A DNA stretch of 64,000 nt from Ornithinimicrobium avium (GCF_003351765.1 NZ_CP031229.1:1984001-2048000); one strand, 5' to 3'; positions 46,879 to 56,815 are shown, counted from the first letter of the stretch. Numbers and translations are program-made. The notes: generated by a model from the sequence alone, not told the origin.

Positions 46879-47448
46879 ATGGCAGTCCGTCCCATCACCG
46901 TCATCGGGCACAAGGCCCTGCACTCCCCGACCAAGAAGGTCCGGGAGGTGACCGAGGAGGTCCGCACCCTGGTCGCCGACATGTTCGAGACCATGGAGGC
47001 CGCCGAGGGCGTGGGCCTGGCCGCCAACCAGGTGGCCTCCCGGCTGCGCATCTTCGTCTACGACTGCCCGGTGCCTGAGGGTCCCAACGCGCGCGGCGTC
47101 GTGGTCAACCCCGTGCTGGAGCGCCTGGGCACGCCTGCCCCGCTCGACCCCGAGGAGGACGGCGAGGGCTGCCTGTCCGTGCCCGGCGAATGGTTCCCGC
47201 TCGCCCGCCACCCGCGCGCCCGCGTCACCGGCACCGACCTGGACGGCAACGAGGTCGTCGTCGAGGGCGAGGGCCTGCTCGCCCGCTGCCTGCAGCACGA
47301 GACCGACCACCTGGACGGCTACCTCTACCTCGACCGGCTCACCGGCCCCGTCAAGGCCGAGGCCCGCGAGGCGGTCAAGGACCGCGGCTGGGCCGACGAG
47401 GGCGTCCTGAGGTGGGACCCGACCAGCACCACCGCCGACGAGGTCTGA
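46879..47448 (+). CDS. def: peptide deformylase
   Basis: A 189-residue metalloenzyme that removes the formyl group from new proteins. The three motifs are exact: G-V-G-L-A-A-N-Q at residues 44-51, E-G-C-L-S at 96-100 (metal Cys) and Q-H-E-T-D-H at 139-144 (two metal His and catalytic Glu). The C-terminal extension is typical of actinobacterial deformylases. It lies 23 bases after fahA and converges on the sugar porter gene. Confidence 0.96.
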   Translation: MAVRPITVIGHKALHSPTKKVREVTEEVRTLVADMFETMEAAEGVGLAANQVASRLRIFVYDCPVPEGPNARGVVVNPVLERLGTPAPLDPEEDGEGCLSVPGEWFPLARHPRARVTGTDLDGNEVVVEGEGLLARCLQHETDHLDGYLYLDRLTGPVKAEAREAVKDRGWADEGVLRWDPTSTTADEV

Positions 47449-47469
47449 GCGAGGAGGCCCGAGCCCCGC

Positions 47470-48891
47470 TCAGTCCATGTCCTCCAGCTCCTTGCCCTTC
47501 GTCTCCGGCACCCACTTGAGCACGAAGAAGAAGGACAGCAGCGCGAACAGCGTGTAGAAGCCGTAGGCGAAGCCCAGGCCCACGTCGGCCATCACCGGGA
47601 AGCTCATCGAGATCGCGAAGTTCGCCAGCCACTGCGCCGCCGCCGCGATGCCGAGCGCCGTGGCCCGGATCGCGTTGTTGAACATCTCGCCCAGCAGGAC
47701 CCAGACGCCCGGGCCCCACGACATGCCGAAGAAGACCACGAAGGCGTTGGCGGCCACCAGCGCCACCAGACCCTGCTGGTCGGAGAGCACCGGGACCAGC
47801 TGGCCGTCCTGCTCGACCCGGTGGGCGGTGGCGAAGATCCACGCCATCGTCCCGAGCGAGACGAGCATCCCGGCCGAGCCGATGAGCAGCAGCCGGCGGC
47901 GGCCGATCCGGTCGATGAGCGCGATCGCCACGATCGTCACCGCGATGTTGGTCACCGAGGTGATGACCGTCTGGGTGAGGGCGTCCTCCTCGGTGAAGCC
48001 GACCGCCTGCCACAGCGTCGAGGAGTAGTAGAAGATCACGTTGATGCCGACGAACTGCTGGAAGACCGACAGCCCGATCCCGATCCACACGATCGGCAGC
48101 ACCTTGCCGGTGCTCCCGCGCAGGTCGGACAGGGAGGCGCGCGCCTCGCGACGCACGGTGCGCTGGATCTCCTTGATCCGCTCCGGGATGCCGCGCAGCA
48201 TCACCCGGCCCAGCACCTCGCGGGCCCGCTCGGTCTCGCCCTTGCTGACCAGGTAGCGCGGCGACTCGGGGATGGTCAGGGCCAGCACGCCGTAGGCCAC
48301 CGCCGGGACCAGCTCGGCGATGAACATCCAGCGCCACGCCACGCTGCCCCACAGCGCCGCGTCCGAGCCGCCCGCGACGCTGGCCAGGAAGTAGTCGGAC
48401 AGCAGCGCCACGAAGATCCCGGTGACGATGGCCATCTGCTGCAGCGAGCCGAGCCGGCCCCGGATCGAGGCCGGCGAGATCTCGGCGATGTAGGCCGGGG
48501 CGATGACCGAGGCGGCACCGACCCCGAGCCCGCCGATCACCCGCCAGCCGATCATGTCCCACGCGCCGAAGGACAGACCGGAGCCGATCGCCGAGACGGA
48601 GAACATCGACGCGGCGAGCACCATGACGCGGATCCGGCCGAACCGCTCCGCGAGCCGGCCGGCGAGGTAGGCGCCCAGGACGCAGCCCAGGAGGGCGGAG
48701 CTGACCACGAAGCCGGTCAGGACCGAGCCCATCCCGAAGTCGTCGCGCATCGCGTTGACCGCGCCGTTGATGACGGCCGTGTCGAAGCCGAAGAGGAAGC
48801 CGCCCAGGGCGGCCACCGACGCGAGCAGCACCGCCTGACCCAGCACGTAGTCCCTGCCGCCCGCCCGGACGCCGGTGTCCTGCTCGGTCAT
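47470..48891 (-). CDS. MFS sugar porter
   Basis: A 473-residue 12-helix transporter of the sugar porter family. Diagnostic motifs are F-G-F-D-T in helix 1, A-G-R-L-A-E-R-F-G-R between helices 2 and 3, P-E-S-P-R-Y-L after helix 6 near residue 218, Q-Q-F-V-G-I-N in helix 7, I-D-R-I-G-R-R between helices 8 and 9 and V-P-E-T-K-G at the end. It should be a proton symporter for a monosaccharide. The ATG at 48891 has GGAGG six bases upstream. The substrate is not predictable. Confidence 0.93.
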   Translation of the reverse strand: MTEQDTGVRAGGRDYVLGQAVLLASVAALGGFLFGFDTAVINGAVNAMRDDFGMGSVLTGFVVSSALLGCVLGAYLAGRLAERFGRIRVMVLAASMFSVSAIGSGLSFGAWDMIGWRVIGGLGVGAASVIAPAYIAEISPASIRGRLGSLQQMAIVTGIFVALLSDYFLASVAGGSDAALWGSVAWRWMFIAELVPAVAYGVLALTIPESPRYLVSKGETERAREVLGRVMLRGIPERIKEIQRTVRREARASLSDLRGSTGKVLPIVWIGIGLSVFQQFVGINVIFYYSSTLWQAVGFTEEDALTQTVITSVTNIAVTIVAIALIDRIGRRRLLLIGSAGMLVSLGTMAWIFATAHRVEQDGQLVPVLSDQQGLVALVAANAFVVFFGMSWGPGVWVLLGEMFNNAIRATALGIAAAAQWLANFAISMSFPVMADVGLGFAYGFYTLFALLSFFFVLKWVPETKGKELEDMD

Positions 48892-49031
48892 GGACCGCCT
48901 CCTGGTGCCGGGGTCCGCACGGCTGCGCGGACCGGTGCCCGTAGTCTGCACCGCCACGCCGGTCCCCGCCACCGGTGGCGGGGAGGTGGACTAGTCTGAA
49001 CGGCCAACGACGGCTCGACGCGAGGGACGTG

Positions 49032-50237
49032 ATGGGCGTGCGGACGGCCAGCAGGCTGGAGAACCTCGGCACGGAGACGGCCTTCGCGGTCGCCGCGGCG
49101 GCCGCGGACTGGAAGGCGCGCGGCAACGAGATCTACCCCTTCCACCTCGGCGACCTCGACGTCGCCCTCGCACCGCACATCGTGGAGGCGATGAACGCCG
49201 CGATCGCCGACGGGCGGACGGGGTACTGCCCCGGCGCGGGCGTCCCCGAGCTGCGCGCGGCCCTGGCGGAGGACGTCGGCGCCCGGCGCGGCACCACATA
49301 CTCCCCCGAGAACGTGACCGTGATGACCGGCGGCAAGCCGGTCATCACCAAGTTCGTCCAGGCGGTGATGAACCCGGGCGACGAGGTGCTCTACCCCAAC
49401 CCGGGCTTCCCGATCTACGAGTCGCAGATCGAGTACCACGGCGGCGCGGCGAAGGCCTACCGCTACCTGCCGACCGAGACCGGTTTTGCGATCGACCTCG
49501 ACCAGGTCCGCAGCCTGCTCACCGAGCGGACCGTCGCGATCATCTACAACGACCTGCAGAACCCGATCTCCGCCGAGTCGACCCAGGCCGAGCGGGAGGC
49601 CATCGCCCAGCTCGCGGTCGAGCACGACCTGTGGGTGCTCTCCGACGAGGCCTACTTCGAGATGCGCTACGAGGGCGTGTCCACCTCGATCGCCTCCCTG
49701 CCGGGGATGGCCGAGCGCACCGTCATCCTCTACACCTTCTCCAAGAAGTTCGCGATGACCGGCTCGCGCCTCGGCGCCGCGGTGGCGCCGGTCGAGCTCA
49801 GCCGGGTCTTCTCCACGATGAACACCAACGACGAGTCGTGCACCACGCACTACGTGCAGTGGGCCGGCATCGCCGCGCTCCAGGGCACCCAGGCGCCGGT
49901 GCAGGACATGCTCGAGGTGCTGCGTGGCCGCCGCGACGCCGCGTGCGAGATCGTCAACGCCACCCCGGGCATGTCGGTCGAGGTCCCGCAGTCGACCTTC
50001 TACCTCTTCCCCGACGTCACCGAGGCCGTCGGCCTCGTCGGCGCCGAGGACCTGGCCGACTTCGCCGAGCAGGCGCTGCACCGCACCGGCGTGAGCTTCT
50101 GCACCCGCAACCACTTCGGCCGGCCGCAGCCGGGCGAGGACCGCAGCTACATCCGCCTGGCCTACTCCGGCCTGTCGCAGGAGCGCATCCGCGAGGGCCT
50201 GACCGGGATGCGGCGGTGGATCGAGTCCGCCCGGTGA
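49032..50237 (+). CDS. PLP-dependent aminotransferase, class I/II
   Basis: A 401-residue fold-type I aminotransferase. The PLP Lys lies in Y-T-F-S-K-K-F-A-M-T-G-S-R-L-G near residue 240, with the nucleotide-ring segment N-D-L-Q-N-P-I near residue 177 in place of the common N-P-x-N-P-T-G, and S-D-E-A-Y-F near residue 212. The ATG at 49032 has GAGGG five bases upstream; a GTG at 49029 adds one residue. Substrate is unknown. A bidirectional terminator follows 58 bases after the stop. It is divergent from the sugar porter gene. Confidence 0.9.
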   Translation: MGVRTASRLENLGTETAFAVAAAAADWKARGNEIYPFHLGDLDVALAPHIVEAMNAAIADGRTGYCPGAGVPELRAALAEDVGARRGTTYSPENVTVMTGGKPVITKFVQAVMNPGDEVLYPNPGFPIYESQIEYHGGAAKAYRYLPTETGFAIDLDQVRSLLTERTVAIIYNDLQNPISAESTQAEREAIAQLAVEHDLWVLSDEAYFEMRYEGVSTSIASLPGMAERTVILYTFSKKFAMTGSRLGAAVAPVELSRVFSTMNTNDESCTTHYVQWAGIAALQGTQAPVQDMLEVLRGRRDAACEIVNATPGMSVEVPQSTFYLFPDVTEAVGLVGAEDLADFAEQALHRTGVSFCTRNHFGRPQPGEDRSYIRLAYSGLSQERIREGLTGMRRWIESAR

Positions 50238-50294
50238 GCAGGACCGGCCTGCCCGCCCGACCCGCGCGAGCACCGCATACCTCCCCAGCGCAGC

Positions 50295-50325
50295 GGAAGG
50301 CCCCCTGCACCGCAGGGGGCCTTCC
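50295..50325. terminator. strong bidirectional hairpin terminator
   Basis: A perfect 14-base-pair stem (GGAAGGCCCCCTGC and its complement) with an ACC loop lies between the aminotransferase stop and the minus-strand tRNA-Arg, and can end both transcripts. Partial T-richness follows on the plus strand. Confidence 0.8.
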
Positions 50326-50344
50326 TCACTGTCTCAACACAGCG

Positions 50345-50417
50345 CGCGCCCGAAGGGATTCGAACCCCTAACCTTCTGATCCGTAGTCAGATGCTCTATC
50401 CGTTGAGCTACGGGCGC
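50345..50417 (-). tRNA. tRNA-Arg(ACG)
   Basis: A 73-base tRNA with acceptor stem GCGCCCG/CGGGCGC, T-loop GTTCGAATC and anticodon loop reading CTACGGA, hence ACG. Its wobble A is the target of TadA, encoded at 38.3 kb. The discriminator is G and CCA is not encoded. Confidence 0.95.
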
Positions 50418-50601
50418 AACGAGGGACAACACTAGCGGATCTCCCCGGCACCGACGAAATCGGCCGGGCCCGGTCTGAGCAACGACGCAGCCGTCCCCGC
50501 CACCCCAGCAGGGAGAACCCAGCCGTGAGCGCTACGGTTGAGGCAGAGAGGCAGAGCGGCCTCACCACCGACTGGCGAGCGAGGCCAGGAAAGGGACCCG
50601 A

Positions 50602-52428
50602 ATGCAGCAGCAGATGGAGATCACCGGCGGCACGACGCACGCCGAGCTCGACGCCTGGGTGAAGGGGGTGGCCGACCACACGCAGCCGGAGGCGGTCGTC
50701 TGGGTCACCGGGTCGCAGGAGGAGAGCGCGCAGATCAACGCGACGCTGGTGGAGGCGGGGACCTTCACCAGGCTGGCCGAGGACAAGAAGCCCGACAGCT
50801 ACCTGGCCCTGTCCGACCCGCAGGACGTGGCGCGGGTGGAGGGACGCACCTTCATCTGCTCCCGCCGCGAGCAGGACGCCGGCCCGACGAACAACTGGAT
50901 GGATCCGCAGGAGATGAAGGACACCCTGCGGCCGCTCTTCGAGGGTTCCATGCGGGGCCGCACGATGTTCGTCATCCCCTTCGTCATGGGCCACCTGGAC
51001 GCCGAGGACCCCAAGTTCGGCGTCGAGATCACCGACTCCCCCTACGTCGTGGCCTCGATGCGGATCATGGCGCGCATCGGCAGCGACGTCCTGGCCAGGA
51101 TGGAGGAGACGGACGCCGCCTACGTCAAGGGGCTGCACTCCGTGGGCGCGCCCCTCGCCGACGGCGAGGACGACGTCCCCTGGCCCTGCAACGAGACCAA
51201 GTACATCGTCCACTTCCCCGAGGAGCGCGCGATCTGGTCCTACGGGTCGGGCTACGGCGGCAACGCGCTGCTGGGCAAGAAGTGCTACGCCCTGCGCATC
51301 GCCTCGGTGATGGCGCGCGACGAGGGCTGGCTGGCCGAGCACATGCTCATCCTCAAGCTCACCAGCCCCGACGGCGAGGTCCACTACGTCGCCGGTGCCT
51401 TCCCCTCCGCGTGCGGCAAGACCAACCTGGCGATGATCCAGCCCACGATGCCCGGCTGGAGCGCCGAGCTGGTCGGCGACGACATCTCCTGGATGCGGTT
51501 CGGGCAGGACGGTCGGCTGTATGCCGTCAATCCCGAGTTCGGTCTGTTCGGCGTCGCGCCGGGCACCGGCCGCGGCACGAACCCGGTCGCGATGGACACC
51601 ATCGAGCAGGGCCACTCCATCTTCACCAACGTGGCCCGCACCCCCGACGGCGACGTCTGGTGGGAGGGCATGACCAAGGAGGAGCCGGCCGCGCTGACCG
51701 ACTGGCACGGCAACCCCTGGACCCCGGGGTCGCAGGTCAAGGCCGCGCACCCCAACAGCCGTTTCTGCACGCCGATCCGGCAGGTGCCCACCATCGCGCC
51801 GGAGTACGACGACCCGCGCGGCGTGCCGATCTCGGCGATCATGTTCGGCGGCCGCCGCAAGACCACCGTGCCGCTGGTCACCCAGGCGCGCGACTGGCAG
51901 CACGGGACCTTCATCGCCTCGACGCTGTCCTCGGAGACGACGGCCGCGGCAACCGGTGAGGTGGGCGTGGTGCGGCGCGACCCGATGGCGATGCTGCCGT
52001 TCATCGGCTACAACGCCAGCCACTACTTCGAGCACTGGCTCGCGCTGGGCGAGGGCGCCGACCCCGACAAGCTGCCGAAGATCTTCCTCGTCAACTGGTT
52101 CCGCCGCGACGAGGACGACCGTTTTCTCTGGCCCGGTTTCGGCGAGAACTCCCGCGTCCTGAAGTGGATGCTCGACCGCATCGAGGGCCGGGTCGGGGCG
52201 CAGGAGAGCCCGATCGGCCTGCTGCCCCGTCCCGAGGACCTCGACACCGAGGCGCTGGACCTGTCCGAGGAGGACCTGGCGGCAGCGCTCGCGTTCGACC
52301 CCCAGGAGTGGGAGGCTGAGATCCCGCTCATCCAGGAGTGGTTCGACAAGTTCGGTGACGAGCTCCCGGCAGCCCTGCGCGAGGAGCTGGCGGCGCTGCA
52401 GGAGCGCCTGGCCGGTCAGGAGGTCTAG
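50602..52428 (+). CDS. pckG: phosphoenolpyruvate carboxykinase (GTP)
   Basis: A 608-residue GTP-dependent PEPCK, converting oxaloacetate to phosphoenolpyruvate for gluconeogenesis. The nucleotide loop F-P-S-A-C-G-K-T-N is at about residues 269-277, the hyper-reactive Cys included. Other family segments are Y-G-S-G-Y-G-G-N near residue 214, D-D-I-S-W-M-R near residue 294 and G-V-A-P-G-T-G near residue 315. An AAAGGGA site precedes the ATG. It would let growth proceed on acids and fatty acids. It follows tRNA-Arg after a gap with no further gene. Confidence 0.96.
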   Translation: MQQQMEITGGTTHAELDAWVKGVADHTQPEAVVWVTGSQEESAQINATLVEAGTFTRLAEDKKPDSYLALSDPQDVARVEGRTFICSRREQDAGPTNNWMDPQEMKDTLRPLFEGSMRGRTMFVIPFVMGHLDAEDPKFGVEITDSPYVVASMRIMARIGSDVLARMEETDAAYVKGLHSVGAPLADGEDDVPWPCNETKYIVHFPEERAIWSYGSGYGGNALLGKKCYALRIASVMARDEGWLAEHMLILKLTSPDGEVHYVAGAFPSACGKTNLAMIQPTMPGWSAELVGDDISWMRFGQDGRLYAVNPEFGLFGVAPGTGRGTNPVAMDTIEQGHSIFTNVARTPDGDVWWEGMTKEEPAALTDWHGNPWTPGSQVKAAHPNSRFCTPIRQVPTIAPEYDDPRGVPISAIMFGGRRKTTVPLVTQARDWQHGTFIASTLSSETTAAATGEVGVVRRDPMAMLPFIGYNASHYFEHWLALGEGADPDKLPKIFLVNWFRRDEDDRFLWPGFGENSRVLKWMLDRIEGRVGAQESPIGLLPRPEDLDTEALDLSEEDLAAALAFDPQEWEAEIPLIQEWFDKFGDELPAALREELAALQERLAGQEV

Positions 52429-52725
52429 ATGGGCATCGTCCCCGGGCAGGACCCGATCCCGCGCTCGGGTCCTCCCCTGCTCAACGAGGAGCCCGTGCCG
52501 CCGGGCGTCGATGACCTCACCGAGGACATCGACGCGATCGAGGAGCGGGCCCGCCGGTCCGGTCCGGCGGAGGTGGAGCGCGCCGACCGGCAGGCGGACG
52601 CCGTCGAGGGTGACCGGGAGCACGAGGAGCCCGGTGCCGAGCGGGACGGCGTCGAGCCGGGCGCCCGCTCCGACGCCGCGAACGACCCGACCACCGACGA
52701 GCCGGACGCCGACACCCCGACGTGA
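52429..52725 (+). CDS. small acidic disordered protein after pckG
   Basis: A 98-residue frame whose ATG directly abuts the pckG stop. The product is rich in Asp, Glu, Pro and Gly, has no hydrophobic core and is probably disordered. I recognise no family; the N-terminus M-G-I-V-P-G-Q-D-P-I-P looks like the only ordered part. No separate RBS is clear beyond AGGAGGT inside the end of pckG, which is well placed for translation. A strong hairpin follows, so it likely shares the pckG transcript. Confidence 0.55.
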   Translation: MGIVPGQDPIPRSGPPLLNEEPVPPGVDDLTEDIDAIEERARRSGPAEVERADRQADAVEGDREHEEPGAERDGVEPGARSDAANDPTTDEPDADTPT

Positions 52726-52747
52726 GTCGTGACCCGGTCCGGACCTG

Positions 52748-52784
52748 GCACGACCCCCGGTCCGAGAGCGGCCGGGGGTCGTGC
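52748..52784. terminator. hairpin terminator after pckG unit
   Basis: A perfect 13-base-pair stem (GCACGACCCCCGG and complement) with an 11-base loop lies 22 bases after the small gene's stop and 10 bases from the 3' end of the minus-strand tRNA-Ser. It can terminate both. Confidence 0.75.
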
Positions 52785-52794
52785 GCGTGACCGG

Positions 52795-52886
52795 CGGAGG
52801 CGGAGGGATTTGAACCCTCGATGGGGCTATAAACCCCAAACCCGCTTAGCAGGCGGGCGCCATAGACCAGACTAGGCGACGCCTCC
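52795..52886 (-). tRNA. tRNA-Ser(GCU)
   Basis: A 92-base class II tRNA with acceptor stem GGAGGCG/CGCCTCC, a long variable arm, T-loop GTTCAAATC and anticodon loop CTGCTAA, giving GCU for AGC/AGU codons. The discriminator is G and CCA is not encoded. Confidence 0.95.
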
Positions 52887-53007
52887 AGATCGGGTCACAA
52901 TGTACCCTTCGGCGACGCCGGTACCCAAACCGGGCTCCCAGGACCTCACCAGCCGAGCCTGGTAGGACAGGGGGGTCCCCGACAGTCACGAAAGGCCACC
53001 GCACCTG

Positions 53008-54594
53008 ATGAACGCCCGCCGCGACCGAACCGGCTCGCACGCCGTCTTCGGGTCCCGCGCCGAGTGGGTCGACCACCGCGAGGGCCGCGGACGGACCCTG
53101 GGCCGTGCGCTCTGGCTCACCGCGCTCAGCGCCCTGGTGCCCGGGGCGGGGCTGATCGGGACGCGGCGCCGCCGCCTGGGGCTGCTCATCGTCTCCCTCC
53201 TGGTGCTCGGCACCGTCGCGCTGGCTCTCGTGGTGCGGCACAACGGGCTGACCGCGACCGCCCTGGAGACGGCCGCCGACAGCAGGCTGCTGCGGACGGT
53301 CCTGTGGTGCCTGCTGGCCGGGACCCTGGTGTGGGTGGCCGCGATCGCCCTCACCGCGCTGACCAGCCGGCCGCGCCGCTCGACCGGAGGCCAGCGGGCG
53401 GTGCTGGCGGTCTTCACGGCCGTGCTCTGCCTGGCGGTCAGCGCGCCGGCCGCCCTGGCGGTCCGCTACGTCGACAGCCACCTGGCGGCGATGGACAAGG
53501 TCTTCGCGCGGCCTCCCAGCTCCCCCGACGGGGTCGAGCCGACCTCGGCGCTCGGCCCGCCCGACGACCCGTGGGCCGACCTGCCCCGGGTCAACGTGCT
53601 CCTGCTCGGCTCGGACGCCGCGGAGGCTCGGGAGGGGACCCGGACCGACACGATGATCGTCGCGAGCATCGACACCCACACCGGCGACTCCGTCCTGTTC
53701 TCCGTGCCGCGCAACCTGCAGAAGGTGCCCTTCCCGCGCGACAGCCCGCTGCACCAGCTCTTCCCCAACGGCTACGACTGCGGCAACCAGTGCCTGATGA
53801 ACGCCGTGTGGACCCTGGCAGACCTCACCGCCGAGGAGCACCCCGACTGGTTCGCCGGCGACCCCGACCCGGGGCTCACGGCCACCCGCGAGGTGCTGGA
53901 GACGGTCCTGGGGCTGCCGATCCAGCACACGGTGATCGTCAACCTGGACGGCTTCGCCGACCTCGTCGACGCGATCGGCGGCGTGCTGGTCACGGTCAAG
54001 GACCCGATCCCGATCAACGGTCGCACCTTCACCAACGCCCAGGGGAACATCCAGCTCGACACCAGCAGCAAGGTGGAGTGGCTGCAGCCGGGAACCCAGC
54101 GGCTCACCGGCAAGCAGGCGCTGGGCTACGCCCGCTCCCGCGTGACCACCGACGACTACGACCGGATGCGCCGCCAGCGCTGCATCGTCGCGGCCGTCGT
54201 GCACCAGGTGGAGCCGATGACGCTGCTCCAGCGCTACCCGCAGATCATCGGCGCGGTGGGCGACAACGTGGTGACCGACATCCCCCGGCAGGACCTGCCG
54301 ACCTGGGCCGAGCTGACCCTCCTCGTGCAGGGCGCGACGATGAAGAGCCTGCCCTTCACCGAGTCCAACACCGACACGGTCGACCCCAACTTCTCCGACA
54401 TCCGGGCCCGGGTCTGGGAGGCCATCCACCCGGCGCCGGAGGCGCCGGCCACCCCCGGCGACAGCGGGAGCAGCACCGCCACCGCCTCCCCGACCGACGG
54501 CGACCGGCAGACGACGACCGCGCCGGGCCCGCAGGACCCAGGGACCACCACGCCGCCGGACAAGCTCGAGGACGTCGGCGCGGTCTGCGACTGA
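53008..54594 (+). CDS. LytR-CpsA-Psr (LCP) family protein
   Basis: A 528-residue LCP protein, a class that attaches wall polymers to peptidoglycan. The N-terminal third has a basic cytoplasmic start and about four hydrophobic segments (between residues 30 and 150). The LCP domain spans about 190-430, with R-T-D-T-M-I-V near residue 212, S-V-P-R-N-L near residue 233, and R-S-R-V-T-T-D-D-Y-D-R-M-R-R-Q near residue 378, the phosphate-binding Arg-rich region. A Thr/Pro-rich tail follows. The extra membrane segments make it longer than single-pass LCP proteins. Confidence 0.92.
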   Translation: MNARRDRTGSHAVFGSRAEWVDHREGRGRTLGRALWLTALSALVPGAGLIGTRRRRLGLLIVSLLVLGTVALALVVRHNGLTATALETAADSRLLRTVLWCLLAGTLVWVAAIALTALTSRPRRSTGGQRAVLAVFTAVLCLAVSAPAALAVRYVDSHLAAMDKVFARPPSSPDGVEPTSALGPPDDPWADLPRVNVLLLGSDAAEAREGTRTDTMIVASIDTHTGDSVLFSVPRNLQKVPFPRDSPLHQLFPNGYDCGNQCLMNAVWTLADLTAEEHPDWFAGDPDPGLTATREVLETVLGLPIQHTVIVNLDGFADLVDAIGGVLVTVKDPIPINGRTFTNAQGNIQLDTSSKVEWLQPGTQRLTGKQALGYARSRVTTDDYDRMRRQRCIVAAVVHQVEPMTLLQRYPQIIGAVGDNVVTDIPRQDLPTWAELTLLVQGATMKSLPFTESNTDTVDPNFSDIRARVWEAIHPAPEAPATPGDSGSSTATASPTDGDRQTTTAPGPQDPGTTTPPDKLEDVGAVCD

Positions 54595-54688
54595 GGACGC
54601 GGGCCGGCGCGCTGGTGCCGGGCTGGCTCCGCAGGCCGCTCCCGCGCGTGGGATGATCGGGACGACACCGGCGCAGCCGCCGGTGCCC

Positions 54689-54771
54689 GGAGGGTTCGCA
54701 TAGCGGCCGAGTGCAGGCGCCTTGAAAGCGCCCGAGGGAAACCTCCGTGGGTTCGAATCCCACACCCTCCG
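54689..54771 (+). tRNA. tRNA-Ser(UGA)
   Basis: An 83-base class II tRNA with a GGAGGGT/ACCCTCC acceptor stem, long variable arm, T-loop GTTCGAATC and anticodon loop CTTGAAA, giving UGA for UCA/UCG codons. The discriminator is G and CCA is not encoded. It is the fourth serine isoacceptor in the window. Confidence 0.95.
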
Positions 54772-54847
54772 CCGGCGTCCCGGCAGGACCGCCCGCCCGG
54801 CGCCTTGTAGTGTCGTGGTGAGAACTGACCCACGGAAGGGAGTCACC

Positions 54848-55210
54848 ATGAACAAGCTCTGGCTGCTCATCGGCGCAGGGATCGGATACGTCCTCGGGGC
54901 GCGCGCCGGGCGTGAGCGCTACGACCAGCTCGCCGACCAGGCCAACAAGCTGTGGACCGACCCGCGCGTCCAGACCAAGGTCGAGGAGGCCAAGGCCAAG
55001 GCGCCGGAGGTGGCGCACACCCTCGGCGAGCAGGCGAAGGCCAAGGTCGACGAGGTCAAGAGCAAGGTCACGGGGCACGAGTCCCTGGCCGCCGACGGCA
55101 CCTACGAGAACGCGACCGGCTCCTACTCCCCGCAGGACGGGCTGCAGGTCGACGAGTCCAAGCTGGGACCGACCGACGCCTTCCGTCCTGACGGCGACGC
55201 GCAGGCCTGA
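54848..55210 (+). CDS. YtxH-like membrane-associated protein
   Basis: A 120-residue protein with one N-terminal membrane segment (W-L-L-I-G-A-G-I-G-Y-V-L-G-A-R-A-G, about residues 4-20), then a Lys/Glu/Ala-rich helix to about residue 75 that may form a coiled coil, and a polar tail. The G-Y-V-L-G-A-R-A-G-R-E-R-Y motif is the YtxH-like signature. Function is unknown; such proteins are linked to stress in Bacillus. A GGAAGGGAG site precedes the ATG. A terminator follows. Confidence 0.8.
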   Translation: MNKLWLLIGAGIGYVLGARAGRERYDQLADQANKLWTDPRVQTKVEEAKAKAPEVAHTLGEQAKAKVDEVKSKVTGHESLAADGTYENATGSYSPQDGLQVDESKLGPTDAFRPDGDAQA

Positions 55211-55235
55211 CCGGCCGGCCGTCCGCCGACGCAGC

Positions 55236-55268
55236 AGGCCCGCATCCTCGAGGCGAGGGTGCGGGCCT
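55236..55268. terminator. bidirectional hairpin between convergent genes
   Basis: AGGCCCGCATCCTCG and its near-complement (14 of 15 pairs) with a three-base loop lie between the convergent ytxH-like and cysE genes, followed by TTCTG on the plus strand. It can terminate both units. Confidence 0.75.
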
Positions 55269-55295
55269 TCTGCGTCAGGCTGCTGGTTGTCCTGG

Positions 55296-55880
55296 CTAGA
55301 TCCAGATGGCCGGGTCGTCGTAGAGCGTGGCCTGCGGGTCGGCCGCCGCATCGAGCCGGCGGACCTTGGCCGGGATGCCGGTGGCGACCGCCATCGACGG
55401 CACGTCCTTGGTGACGACGGCGTTGGCACCGACCTGCGCGCCGTGGCCGAGCAGCACGTCCCCCAGGATCTTCGCGCCTGCGCCGACGGTGACGCCGTCG
55501 CCGAGGGTCGGGTGGCGCTTGACCGGCTCCATCGAGCGGCCGCCCAGCGTCACGCCGTGGTAGAGCATGACGTCGTCGCCGACCTCGGCGGTCTCGCCGA
55601 TGACCACGCCCATGCCGTGGTCGATGAAGAAGCGCCGTCCGATCTGCGCACCGGGATGGATCTCCACCCCGGTCGCCGCCCGGGCCGCCTGCGAGAGCAG
55701 CCGTGCGGGCAGCCTCGCCCCGGCCTTCCACATCGCGTGCGAGACGCGGTGCGTCCAGACCGCGTGCAGGCCCGGCGACGCCAGCGCCATCTCCAGGCGG
55801 CTCGAGGTCGCGGGATCCCGTGCCACGGCGGCGTCCAGGTCCTCCCGGACACCACCCAGGAGGCGCCCGAGAAGGGCCAT
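55296..55880 (-). CDS. cysE: serine O-acetyltransferase
   Basis: A 194-residue left-handed beta-helix acetyltransferase making O-acetylserine from serine and acetyl-CoA. The hexapeptide repeats are visible (G-V-E-I-H-P-G-A-Q-I-G, V-V-I-G-E-T-A-E-V-G, I-L-G-D-V), with the catalytic F-I-D-H-G-M-G-V near residue 84 and H-G-V-T-L-G-G near residue 107. The D-P-A-I-W-I end resembles the tail with which CysE binds CysK. The ATG overlaps the cysK stop by one base, so the two enzymes are co-produced. Confidence 0.95.
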   Translation of the reverse strand: MALLGRLLGGVREDLDAAVARDPATSSRLEMALASPGLHAVWTHRVSHAMWKAGARLPARLLSQAARAATGVEIHPGAQIGRRFFIDHGMGVVIGETAEVGDDVMLYHGVTLGGRSMEPVKRHPTLGDGVTVGAGAKILGDVLLGHGAQVGANAVVTKDVPSMAVATGIPAKVRRLDAAADPQATLYDDPAIWI

Positions 55881-56815
55881 CAGTCGGTCAGCCCCTCGAA
55901 CAGCACCGTGGACAGGTAGCGCTCGCCGACGTCGCAGACCACGGAGACGATCGTCTTGCCTGCGAACTCCGGCCGTCGGGCGACCTGCAGCGCCGCCCAG
56001 ACGTTGGCGCCGGCCGAGATGCCGCTGAGGATGCCCTCCTTGGTGGCCAGTGCGCGGGCGGTGCTCACGGAGTCCTCCAGGCCGGCGCCGATCACCTCGT
56101 CGTAGAGCTGCGTGTCGAGGATCTCCGGGACGAAGTTGGCGCCCAGGCCCTGGATCTTGTGCGGGCCGGGCTGGCCGCCGGCCAGGATCGGGCTGTCGGA
56201 CGGCTCGACGGCGACGAGGTGGAGGTCGCCCTTCTGCTCCTTGAGGTAGCCGCCGGCCCCGGTGAGCGTGCCGCCGGTCCCCACCCCCGCCACGAAGGCG
56301 TCGATCTGACCGCCGGTGTCCTCCCAGATCTCCGGGCCGGTGGTGTCGTGGTGGACCTGCACGTTGGCCGGGTTGGCGAACTGCCGCGCCCTGACCCCGC
56401 CCTCGGCCGCGGCGATCTCCTCGGCCTTGGCCACCGCGCCCTTCATGCCCTCTGCACCGGGGGTGAGGACCAGCTCGGCCCCGTAGGCGCGCAGCAGCGC
56501 GCGGCGCTCCTTGCTCATCGTGTCCGGCATGGCGAGCACCACCCGGAAGCCGCGGGCCGCCCCGACCATCGCCAGCGCGATCCCGGTGTTGCCCGAGGTG
56601 CCCTCGACGATCGTGCCGCCCGGCTTCAGCTCGCCGCTGGCCACGGCCGCGTCGATGATGGAGCCGCCGATCCGGTCCTTGACCGAGCCCGCGGGGTTGG
56701 CCGACTCGAGCTTGACCAGCACGCGGGTGCCCTCGGGAAGTCCCTCGGTGAGGCGGTTGAGGCGGACCAGCGGGGTCCGGCCGATCGTCTGGGTGATGTC
56801 GTCGTGGACGGGCAC
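55880..56815 (-). CDS. cysK: cysteine synthase (O-acetylserine sulfhydrylase)
   Basis: A 311-residue PLP enzyme making cysteine from O-acetylserine and sulfide. The PLP Lys is in N-P-A-G-S-V-K-D-R near residue 47, the substrate loop is E-G-T-S-G-N-T-G near residue 72, the PLP-phosphate loop is G-V-G-T-G-G-T-L near residue 178 and G-I-S-A-G is near residue 265. It is the first gene of the cysK-cysE unit and is divergent from the Fe-S oxidoreductase gene across 128 bases that include an AT-rich stretch near 56861-56891 likely to hold its promoter. Confidence 0.96.
   Translation of the reverse strand: MPVHDDITQTIGRTPLVRLNRLTEGLPEGTRVLVKLESANPAGSVKDRIGGSIIDAAVASGELKPGGTIVEGTSGNTGIALAMVGAARGFRVVLAMPDTMSKERRALLRAYGAELVLTPGAEGMKGAVAKAEEIAAAEGGVRARQFANPANVQVHHDTTGPEIWEDTGGQIDAFVAGVGTGGTLTGAGGYLKEQKGDLHLVAVEPSDSPILAGGQPGPHKIQGLGANFVPEILDTQLYDEVIGAGLEDSVSTARALATKEGILSGISAGANVWAALQVARRPEFAGKTIVSVVCDVGERYLSTVLFEGLTD

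Noticed and set aside
48964..48983. Perfect 20-base palindrome CCCCGCCACCGGTGGCGGGG upstream of the aminotransferase
   Set aside because: It is fully GC-type apart from one A and one T, close to what chance gives at this base composition, and it has no partner site; kept only as a note.
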